NCBI GenBank assembly: GCA_027487435.1
Contig: JAIYDP010000428.1
Coordinates: 1-54,093 of the forward strand
DNA: 54,093 nucleotides
From: Verrucomicrobiaceae bacterium
GTDB taxonomy: Bacteria > Verrucomicrobiota > Verrucomicrobiia > Verrucomicrobiales > Akkermansiaceae
Direction of reading: 5' to 3'
In this document: positions 28,020-34,372 of the stretch, piece after piece
Numbering within the stretch: the stretch's first letter is position 1
How the letters are laid out: each line of letters opens with the position of its first letter
Notes under the pieces: model-generated
Told to the model about the DNA's origin: nothing
What the model saw: the letters and a program-made list of their open reading frames with translations, nothing else
Database searches by the model: none
Made by a program: the position numbers and the translations under genes

Positions 28020-29456
28020 ATGAGACTGACGCGCCTTACCTTGCTCTTGATCACCTTGGTGCTGACGCTCGGCTTCTATCAGCTCACGCATTATTTGTTG
28101 GATGACGTAGAACCGCAAGTTCTCCAAGCCACCGAAGAGGTGATGGTAGATGCCGCACAGCTTTTCGCAGAGCTTGCGGCAAAGGAAATGACCTCACCCA
28201 ACCCGAATTATGAAAACCTTCGCAGTCTCTTTCACGAAGCTCGACTCCGCAGCGTGGACGTGAATATTTTTGATCACCGCAAAACCAACATGGGGCTGAA
28301 TGTCTATGTCACGGATGCCGCAGGGGTTGTGCGTTTTGATTCCGATGATGCAGCGCGCGAAGGCAAAAACTACATCGGCCAACGCGATGTCTATTTGACA
28401 TTGCACGGGCGATATGGTGCGCGTAGCACCCGAGAAGATGAGGCAAATTCCGCCTCCTCCATCATGTATGTCGCCGCGCCCATTGGCCCCATCAACAAGC
28501 CCATCGGAGTGCTTACTGTTTTCAAAAAACAACGCGACGCATTGCCGATGATTATCGAACGTCGCAAAACCATATTGCAATCGGTCATGAGCATCGCCAT
28601 CGGCATCTTGCTGCTCATCGCAGCGGTCTTTTGGTGGGTCTATCACCCCATCGGCGTTCTGACCGAATACGCGCGGGCGATTGAAAAAGGCCAACGACCG
28701 CAAAAACCCAAACTCGGAGCAGGTCGCGAAGTCAACAGCCTCTATCAAGCCCTCGAAACGATGCGTGAAGCACTGGAAGGAAGACGCCATGCCGAACACT
28801 ACACGCAGACCCTGACGCATGAATTGAAGAGCCCGCTGGCGGCGATCCGTGGGGCATCGGAGCTATTGCACGAGGATATGCCCGCCAAGGATCGCACGCG
28901 CTTTCTGGATAACATCCGGGCGGAAACATCCCGCGCTGAGCGTTTACTGAATCGACTCACGGAATTGAGCATCATGGAAGGAAAGACCCACCTTGATGCA
29001 GCCGCTTTGTTGGATTTCCGCGAAGTCGTGCAGCGCGCTGTATCGCAAGCTGAGTCTCTTGCGAGTCTTTCTCAAGTCAGGCTCATAACGGAACTGCCCA
29101 CCGAAGAAATTCGCGTCAAGGGCGATGCGTTCGTTCTCCGATCCGCTGTGACAAATTTGTTAGAAAACGCGCTCGATTTCTCACCGCCAGCCTCAAGCGT
29201 GGTAGTTACGCTATCGTGCGCCAATGGCAACGCCATTCTCCAAATCGAAGATGAAGGGCCAGGTGTGCCCGATTATGCAAAAGAGAAAATTTTCGAGCGA
29301 TTTTTCTCGCTTCGTCATCATCAGCACAGCCGTAAAGGCACAGGGCTTGGATTGAATCTGGTCAAAGAAGCCGCCGAACTCCATTTCGGCAGCATCTCGC
29401 TGGTGAATCGACACCCCAAAGGCGCACTCGCGGAACTTCGCCTACCGCTCGCGTAA
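28020..29456 (+). CDS. creC: CreC-like sensor histidine kinase
   Basis: A 478-residue membrane kinase. There are two transmembrane helices (LTLLLITLVLTLGFYQL near residue 10 and SIAIGILLLIAAVFWWVYH near 205) flanking a periplasmic sensor region of ~165 residues with the PAS-like stretch LNVYVTDAAGVVRFDSD. Then come a HAMP linker, the H box TLTHELKSPLAAIRGASELL (phospho-His near 264), the N box NLLENALDFSPPAS, G1 IEDEGPGVPD, the F box RFFSL and G2 GTGLGLNLVKE. It autophosphorylates and passes phosphate to the regulator just upstream. The CreC label rests on overall resemblance of the sensor domain and gene pairing. Confidence 0.85.
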   Translation: MRLTRLTLLLITLVLTLGFYQLTHYLLDDVEPQVLQATEEVMVDAAQLFAELAAKEMTSPNPNYENLRSLFHEARLRSVDVNIFDHRKTNMGLNVYVTDAAGVVRFDSDDAAREGKNYIGQRDVYLTLHGRYGARSTREDEANSASSIMYVAAPIGPINKPIGVLTVFKKQRDALPMIIERRKTILQSVMSIAIGILLLIAAVFWWVYHPIGVLTEYARAIEKGQRPQKPKLGAGREVNSLYQALETMREALEGRRHAEHYTQTLTHELKSPLAAIRGASELLHEDMPAKDRTRFLDNIRAETSRAERLLNRLTELSIMEGKTHLDAAALLDFREVVQRAVSQAESLASLSQVRLITELPTEEIRVKGDAFVLRSAVTNLLENALDFSPPASSVVVTLSCANGNAILQIEDEGPGVPDYAKEKIFERFFSLRHHQHSRKGTGLGLNLVKEAAELHFGSISLVNRHPKGALAELRLPLA

Positions 29457-29630
29457 CGGTGCGGAATCTGTATGAAAGAAATGCGTGGAAACAGCCGATT
29501 CCCCGATGACCCGCAGACCAATCTTCTGATAACGCAGTCCATGGACAATCACAAAATCACCTGCAACAAGATGTACGCTGCTACGAAGCAGGTTTCGGGT
29601 GGTATCCCCCACCTTAGAGGATCCAAGCAC
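29457..29630. other. intergenic region before the 42-bp array
   Basis: Downstream of creC, with no convincing gene. A minus-strand frame (29442-29630) gives a short stretch, LVAGDFVIVHGLRYQKIG, resembling HypC, but it has no proper start or extent. Nothing else is seen; no clear terminator for creC is recognised. Confidence 0.35.
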
Positions 29631-29940
29631 ACGTTAGTTTCCTATTTGTCAAAACTTGCAATGTCCCACCGAACGTTAGGTGGCTATTTGTCAAAACTTG
29701 CAATGCCTCACCGAACGTTAGGTGCCTACTTGTCAAAACTTACAATGCCCCACCGAACGTTAGGTGCCTACTTGTCAAAACTTGCAATGCCTCACCGAAC
29801 GTTAGGTGGCTATTTGTCAAAACTTGCAATGCCCCACCGAAAGTTAGTTGCCTATTTGTCAAAATTTGCAATGCCTCACCGAACGTTAGTTGCCTATTTG
29901 TCAAAACTTGCAATGCCTCACCGAACGTTAGGTGCCTATC
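29631..29940. repeat. 42-bp tandem repeat array, seven units plus a partial eighth
   Basis: The string acgttag recurs at exact 42-bp steps: 29631, 29673, 29715, 29757, 29799, 29841 (aagttag), 29883 and 29925. Each unit is about 90% identical to the next and contains ttgtcaaaacttgcaatg and a dyad core CACCgAACGTTaGGTG. As 42 is a multiple of 3, all copies keep frame: the plus strand reads LSKLAMPHRTLGAY repeated and the minus strand QVLTNRQLTFGEAL repeated, which makes both strands look coding. There is no spacer variation, so it is not CRISPR. Degenerate units (LPKSELPPQALVSF) follow to about 30000. I consider it a structural DNA array; a protein cannot be excluded. Confidence 0.9.
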
Positions 29941-30080
29941 TTCCGAAATCGGAACTACCACCTCAAGCGCTCGTTTCATTTTCTCCGAAATCAAAAGTAT
30001 TCTGCCGCGCATCAAGTTTTATAAGTATCTCTCTGTAAAAGTTCTTTGCTTCCACTGCCAATCTTGCCTCTTTTTGGCTT

Positions 30081-30098
30081 GGAGGCGGGGACGCCTCC
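30081..30098 (-). terminator. hairpin downstream of ccoP
   Basis: GGAGGCG, loop GGGA, CGCCTCC: a perfect 7-bp stem 13 bp after the ccoP stop, read on the minus strand. It lacks a U tract, so it may be a weak terminator, an RNA-stabilising hairpin or a dispersed 'ggcggggacgcc' repeat. The rest of 29941-30110 contains nothing recognisable. Confidence 0.4.
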
Positions 30099-30110
30099 GC
30101 TACGGTGCGC

Positions 30111-30749
30111 TTACGGCTCTAGGCTGTATTCTTTGGGGTTCTTGGAGATGATGAAGGCGGTGACTTCGGCAATTTGCTTGGTGGTGAGGGTGGCGGACCA
30201 CGATTGCATCAAGGCACCGTTCATGCCTTTGGCTTCGGCGGGCGACCCGTTTTTCACCAGCTTGATGATGTCGTTCGGCTTGCCGCCGTATTCCCAGATG
30301 CCGTCGATGAGGGATCGGCCCGGGAGCGGGAATTTCTGGCCTCCCGCATCGAGGGTGGCGGAGAGATCGGCACCGTGGCAGGCGGTGCAGTTGGTGTTGT
30401 AGATGGTTTCGCCGCTGGCGATGATGGCGGGGTCTTTGGCCCATTTACCGATGAGCGTGGCGTCATCGAGCGCGGCGAGGGTCTGCTGAGATTCTTTTTC
30501 TTTGGCATCATACACGGCAGCGATGGCGGAACTGGTGCGCTGTTCGTCGGTTTGATAGATGCGGCCTTGGTAGTAGAGAATCCAATAGACGAAAAACCAG
30601 ATGATGGCGGCGTAGAAGGTGAAGAGCCACCAGTTCGGCAGTTTTTGGTCGAATTCTTGGATACCGTCGTATTCGTGTTCGCGGAGGATGATTTCACCTT
30701 TGCGCTTGGCGAAGTCGCCGCGTTTGATTTCCTGATTGCTATCGGACAT
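30111..30749 (-). CDS. ccoP: cbb3 cytochrome c oxidase subunit III, monoheme CcoP
   Basis: A 212-residue protein. A cytosolic N-terminus with the CcoP_N pattern (EHEYDGIQEFDQKLPNWWLF) leads to one transmembrane helix (~42-60) and a periplasmic cytochrome c domain with heme motif CTACH at 121-125 and a Met ligand in GALMQSW. CcoP passes electrons to CcoO within the oxidase. Classical CcoP is about 300 residues with two CxxCH motifs; this one has a single heme, so a whole cytochrome domain is absent. It is the last gene of the leftward cco operon, 12 nt after ccoQ. Confidence 0.9.
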   Translation of the reverse strand: MSDSNQEIKRGDFAKRKGEIILREHEYDGIQEFDQKLPNWWLFTFYAAIIWFFVYWILYYQGRIYQTDEQRTSSAIAAVYDAKEKESQQTLAALDDATLIGKWAKDPAIIASGETIYNTNCTACHGADLSATLDAGGQKFPLPGRSLIDGIWEYGGKPNDIIKLVKNGSPAEAKGMNGALMQSWSATLTTKQIAEVTAFIISKNPKEYSLEP

Positions 30750-30761
30750 GATCGTGATGGG

Positions 30762-30947
30762 TTAGAGGGTGGTAGGTGGTTCTTTTTCTTCGGAGGACTC
30801 GAGGGGGAGCATGGCGAGGAGATCGTTTTGTTTGCCTCCCATGAGCATGGCGCGGAAGATCATGACGCAGAAGACGGCGAACATGAAGAGGATGAAGGCG
30901 CTGATGCAGAGAGATGACCAGTCTTCGAGGATGATGCGTTTGAACAT
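30762..30947 (-). CDS. ccoQ: cbb3 oxidase subunit CcoQ (FixQ-like)
   Basis: A 61-residue protein with one transmembrane helix (LCISAFILFMFAVFCVMIF) and a soluble acidic tail (ESSEEKEPPTTL). Size, topology and position between ccoNO and ccoP match CcoQ/FixQ, which stabilises the oxidase. It starts 3 nt after the ccoNO stop, so translation is coupled. The sequence family is weakly conserved, so position carries much of the evidence. Confidence 0.8.
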   Translation of the reverse strand: MFKRIILEDWSSLCISAFILFMFAVFCVMIFRAMLMGGKQNDLLAMLPLESSEEKEPPTTL

Positions 30948-30950
30948 AGG

Positions 30951-33506
30951 TTAGGGCTTGGGGGTGGTGATTTGGCTGGTGACGGGAGGGACTGCGGTGG
31001 TGGCGGGCTTGACTTCGATAAAGGAATCGGGGTCCAGCGGGGTAGGCTTGCGTCCGCCTTCGGGGCTGACCATTTTGTAGGCGCCGAGCTTTTGCATGTA
31101 GGCGATGAGGGCGACGACTTCGGTCTCCGAGAGGTGTCGGGCAAGTGCGGCTCCGGTGAGCGGTTTGCCGTCTTTGTCGATGGCGCTGGCGAGAGCGACA
31201 CCGCCTTTGACGAGGCTATCGGCGATTTCGATGGCTTGCTCGCGGGCCATGGCATCGATTTCATCTTTGCCCATGGCAGGCCAAGGAACGCCGAGTTTTT
31301 GTTGGACAGCGATTTTCCCATGGAGGGATTTGAAATCGGTCTTTTTCTCGAAGAGCCATGGGTAAGGAGGCATGTTCGAGCCATCGGAAGTTTGACGAGG
31401 ATCCATGAAGTGATTGTAGTGCCAGACGTTGTCGCGTTTGCCGCCGCGCATGAGTTTGGCGTCTTTGGAGATGGCACCACCTTCGCGAGCGAGGTCGGGG
31501 CCGGTGCGTTTCGAACCCCATTGGTAGGGGTGATCGTAGAGCGATTCACCAAGGTGCGACCAGTCATCGACTTGTCCAGGGCGACCGTAGCGCAGCACCT
31601 CCGGCACGAGAGTGCGGATCATCTGCGAGTGGCAGTTGTAGCAGCCTTCCGAGATGTAAATATCGCGCCCTGCGAGTTCCAGCGGAGTGTAGAGTTCTTG
31701 CAGGCGGCCCTCGATGTTTTTATCGCGATTGACGAGCAGGCCGGGGATGATTTGCAGAGCACCGCCGATGGCGACGGAAATGGCAACCAGCAAGGTAAAG
31801 GGCAGGTAGTTTTCGATGAGGCGTTCATGCCAATTGACCCACTTGCTGTTTTCGCGATGGAAGGCGTGGAGGGCTTTGACGGTCAGCAGCACGGCAGCGA
31901 TCAGTGCGCCGACGTTGGCATGAGGAGGCAGGAAGAAGTAGAGGCTGACGAGGATGATGCCAAGGAAGATGTAGGCCAAGGGATCTGAGAGCATTTCGCC
32001 CCAGCGCATGGAGTCTTTTTTGTCTTTGGCGACGACATTGACCGAAACGCTATCATCGGTGGGGACACCCGAGCGAATGGTGCGGAAAATGTTGTAGGCG
32101 CAGAGGATGAAGCCCGTGAGGTAAAGCAGACCGCCGAAGCTGCGGAGCATGTATTGCAGTTGGATGGTTTTGAGGGTGGCGAGGAATTCGTATTTCAGCG
32201 TGGTGCCACCTTCGGCCATTTCATTGAGCATCAGTGCCTGAGTGATGCCAGCGATCCACATCGAGGCGGCGTAGATCAGGATGCCGATGATGCCGACCCA
32301 GAAGTGCATGTTGGCGAGCGCAGTAGAATACAGCTTGGTTTTCCACAGGCGTGGGGCGAGCCAATAGAACAAACCTGCTGCCATGAAACCGTTCCAACCT
32401 AGCGCACCGGAGTGAACGTGGCCGATGGTCCAGTCCGTGTAGTGCGAGATGGCATTGACGGCGCGGATGGAGAGCAGGGGACCCTCGAAAGTGGACATGC
32501 CGTAGAAGGTGATGCCTGCGGCGAAAAATTTGATCACAGGATCGGTGCGGAGTTTATCCCAAGCACCGCGTAGGGTGAGCAAACCATTGAGCATGCCGCC
32601 CCATGAAGGTGCCCAGAGCATCAAGGAAAAGAGCATGCCGAGCATTTGCAACCAGTGGGGCAAGTCGGTATTGAGCAAATGGTGCGGGCCCGCCCAAATG
32701 TAGAGGAAGACGAGAGACCAGAAGTGGACGATGGAGAGTCGATACGAATAAACTGGTCGATCAGCGGCCTTGGGCAGGAAATAGTACATGATGCCGAGGA
32801 TGGGAGTGGTGAGGAAAAATGCCACGGCATTGTGCCCGTACCACCATTGCACCAAGCCATCCATCAGGCCGCCGAAGATCGGATAGGAATGGAGAAACGA
32901 AGTAGGGATGGACAAGTGATTGACGATATACAGCATGGCCACGGTGATGATGGTGGCAATGTAGAACCACAGAGCGACGTAGAGGCTAGGCTCATTGCGG
33001 CGTGCAAGGGTGATGAAGAAATTCACGGCAAAGACCACCCAGATCAGCGCGACGCAGATATTGATGGGCCAGATCAGTTCGGCGTATTCTTTGCCACGGG
33101 TCAGCCCCGCAGGTAGGCTGATGGCGGCGGAAACGATGATCAACTGCCAGCCCCAAAAATGAATGCGCGAGAGGAGATCCACGGTGCGTTGTTTGCACAA
33201 GCGCTGCGTAGAATAATAGACCCCGGCGAACATCATATTGCCGACGAAGGCGAAAATCACCGCATTGGTGTGCAGCGGACGGAGGCGCCCGAAGGTGAGA
33301 TATTGCAAACCTTCGCCATGGAATAGGCCAAAGGTGAGGCTCTCGAGGAACTTGCCATTCATCTGCCACCAAGAGAGTTGGGTGGCAATGATGACGCCGA
33401 GCAGCATGCCCACCACGCCCCAAATGACGGAGGCGACGAGGAACTGTCGGGTGGCGCGATCATCATAAATGATCTGCGTTTTTTCTGATGTGTGTGTTTG
33501 GCTCAT
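30951..33506 (-). CDS. ccoNO: fused cbb3 oxidase subunits I and II (CcoNO)
   Basis: An 851-residue fusion. Residues ~1-490 are CcoN, the 12-helix catalytic subunit, with heme and copper histidines in RPLHTNAVIFAF, WWYGHNAVAFFLT, WAGPHHLLNT and IGHVHSGALGWNG. After two more helices, the CcoO part (~560-851) carries the heme c motif CYNCHSQMIRTLVPE near residue 620 and MPPYPWLF, the methionine-ligand region. It reduces O2 to water with high affinity and pumps protons. In proteobacteria ccoN and ccoO are separate; the fusion occurs in several non-proteobacterial phyla. It is followed by ccoQ and preceded 24 nt upstream by ccoS. No FNR box (TTGAT-N4-ATCAA) was found. Confidence 0.95.
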   Translation of the reverse strand: MSQTHTSEKTQIIYDDRATRQFLVASVIWGVVGMLLGVIIATQLSWWQMNGKFLESLTFGLFHGEGLQYLTFGRLRPLHTNAVIFAFVGNMMFAGVYYSTQRLCKQRTVDLLSRIHFWGWQLIIVSAAISLPAGLTRGKEYAELIWPINICVALIWVVFAVNFFITLARRNEPSLYVALWFYIATIITVAMLYIVNHLSIPTSFLHSYPIFGGLMDGLVQWWYGHNAVAFFLTTPILGIMYYFLPKAADRPVYSYRLSIVHFWSLVFLYIWAGPHHLLNTDLPHWLQMLGMLFSLMLWAPSWGGMLNGLLTLRGAWDKLRTDPVIKFFAAGITFYGMSTFEGPLLSIRAVNAISHYTDWTIGHVHSGALGWNGFMAAGLFYWLAPRLWKTKLYSTALANMHFWVGIIGILIYAASMWIAGITQALMLNEMAEGGTTLKYEFLATLKTIQLQYMLRSFGGLLYLTGFILCAYNIFRTIRSGVPTDDSVSVNVVAKDKKDSMRWGEMLSDPLAYIFLGIILVSLYFFLPPHANVGALIAAVLLTVKALHAFHRENSKWVNWHERLIENYLPFTLLVAISVAIGGALQIIPGLLVNRDKNIEGRLQELYTPLELAGRDIYISEGCYNCHSQMIRTLVPEVLRYGRPGQVDDWSHLGESLYDHPYQWGSKRTGPDLAREGGAISKDAKLMRGGKRDNVWHYNHFMDPRQTSDGSNMPPYPWLFEKKTDFKSLHGKIAVQQKLGVPWPAMGKDEIDAMAREQAIEIADSLVKGGVALASAIDKDGKPLTGAALARHLSETEVVALIAYMQKLGAYKMVSPEGGRKPTPLDPDSFIEVKPATTAVPPVTSQITTPKP

Positions 33507-33530
33507 AATGTGCGAGTGGATGGAAAGAAA

Positions 33531-33668
33531 TTATTTGTCATCGAGAGGAAGCAGAGAATCGCGTTCTGGAGAGGAGCGGCGGGAAGAGCGAACTTGGCCG
33601 AGGAAGCAGATGATGAAAATCACTGCGAGGATGGTGCTGATGAAAATGGTGAGTGAGAGAACGTTCAT
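33531..33668 (-). CDS. ccoS: cbb3 oxidase maturation protein CcoS
   Basis: A 45-residue protein starting MNVLSLTIFISTILAVIFII, with one N-terminal transmembrane helix and a hydrophilic tail (SPERDSLLPLDDK). This is the CcoS/FixS pattern: CcoS is needed to insert redox cofactors into the oxidase. The frame is open further upstream, but the ATG at 33668 puts the helix at the N-terminus as in the family. It lies 24 nt before ccoNO. The copper-transport partner CcoI and assembly protein CcoG are not in the window. Confidence 0.8.
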   Translation of the reverse strand: MNVLSLTIFISTILAVIFIICFLGQVRSSRRSSPERDSLLPLDDK

Positions 33669-33732
33669 GAGGAAAGGATGGAGAATCTTTGAAGGAGTTG
33701 CCATGCATGGATGCTGATCTACTGTGCAGATG

Positions 33733-34260
33733 TTACTTTTGATGAGGATGGTCATCGCAGTGGCATTCGAGCCATTCGAGGTAGATATCGCCGATGATCG
33801 GGGCGAGGCAGGAGGCGGGGAAAAGTGAGGGATCGAGGCGCACATGCCATGAGCCTTGGGGGTTCGAGAGCGAGACGCGAAACGCCTGCGTCATGCCGAT
33901 GGTGGCGGCGGCAGCATAGACGGAATCGAGCACGCAATTGCCGCGCGCCGCGACAGCTGCGATGACTTTACGAATGCCACAAGCGCTGGTAGGCGGGCAT
34001 TTTTCACATGCGGCATCCACTCCGACAAGTCGTCGTTGGCTCGGGTCGGCAGCAATGGCCTCGATCAAGACCGTCGGTAGCGCGAGCCATTTGCCGCTGT
34101 TCGAGTCATGAAATTGATTCAGGTGATGCGCGATGTCTGCGGCGAGCTGCGGGTAAGAGAGGGCATCGCCAAGGATCAGAACGTTGGGAGGAGTTGTGTC
34201 ATCATGAGAGACTTCAAGCAGCCAATGATGGAACGCAGAGAGAGAAGACAGCGATGACAT
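33733..34260 (-). CDS. conserved-looking hypothetical protein with Cys cluster
   Basis: A 175-residue cytosolic protein from ATG 34260 (MSSLSSLSAFHHWLLEV; an ATG nine codons earlier is possible). I do not recognise the family. It contains a cysteine cluster, CEKCPPTSACG (C-x2-C-x5-C), before a helix (IRKVIAAVAARGNCVLDSVY), and ends in a His/Asp-rich tail (CHCDDHPHQ) with two more cysteines. Metal or Fe-S binding is possible. It is the first gene of the leftward cco set, 64 nt before ccoS, so a role in oxidase assembly or metal handling is worth considering, but it is only inferred from position. Confidence 0.6.
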   Translation of the reverse strand: MSSLSSLSAFHHWLLEVSHDDTTPPNVLILGDALSYPQLAADIAHHLNQFHDSNSGKWLALPTVLIEAIAADPSQRRLVGVDAACEKCPPTSACGIRKVIAAVAARGNCVLDSVYAAAATIGMTQAFRVSLSNPQGSWHVRLDPSLFPASCLAPIIGDIYLEWLECHCDDHPHQK

Positions 34261-34336
34261 GCCGCGAATGTGAGAAATTTCCCCCAAAGCTGCTCCGCGT
34301 GTGCTGCGGAAAAGTGCGCGTATTTTATCTGCAAAA

Positions 34337-34370
34337 CTTGGAGTGCGGCGACATGTCGCCGCACTCCAAG
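34337..34370. repeat. 34-bp perfect palindrome between convergent transcription units
   Basis: CTTGGAGTGCGGCGACA and its reverse complement meet with no loop, centred at 34353/34354. It starts 2 bp after the end of the glycosidase gene (stop at 34373-34375 on the minus strand) and could form a long hairpin in that transcript. Palindromes with the core TTGGAGTGCGGCGACATGTC are, from memory, very common in Verrucomicrobia genomes. No U tract follows, so a mobile or structural palindrome doing terminator work is the best reading. Confidence 0.85.
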
Positions 34371-34372
34371 GG

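Noticed and set aside
29442..29630. HypC-like small protein on the minus strand
   Set aside because: Only a short VAGDFVIVHG-like stretch fits; it lacks the HypC N-terminus and any hydrogenase genes.
29631..29940. CRISPR array
   Set aside because: The units are contiguous 42-bp copies with no unique spacers and no cas genes nearby.
30972..31988. Long plus-strand frame opposite ccoNO
   Set aside because: It is a shadow of the well-supported oxidase gene; no motif and the wrong composition.
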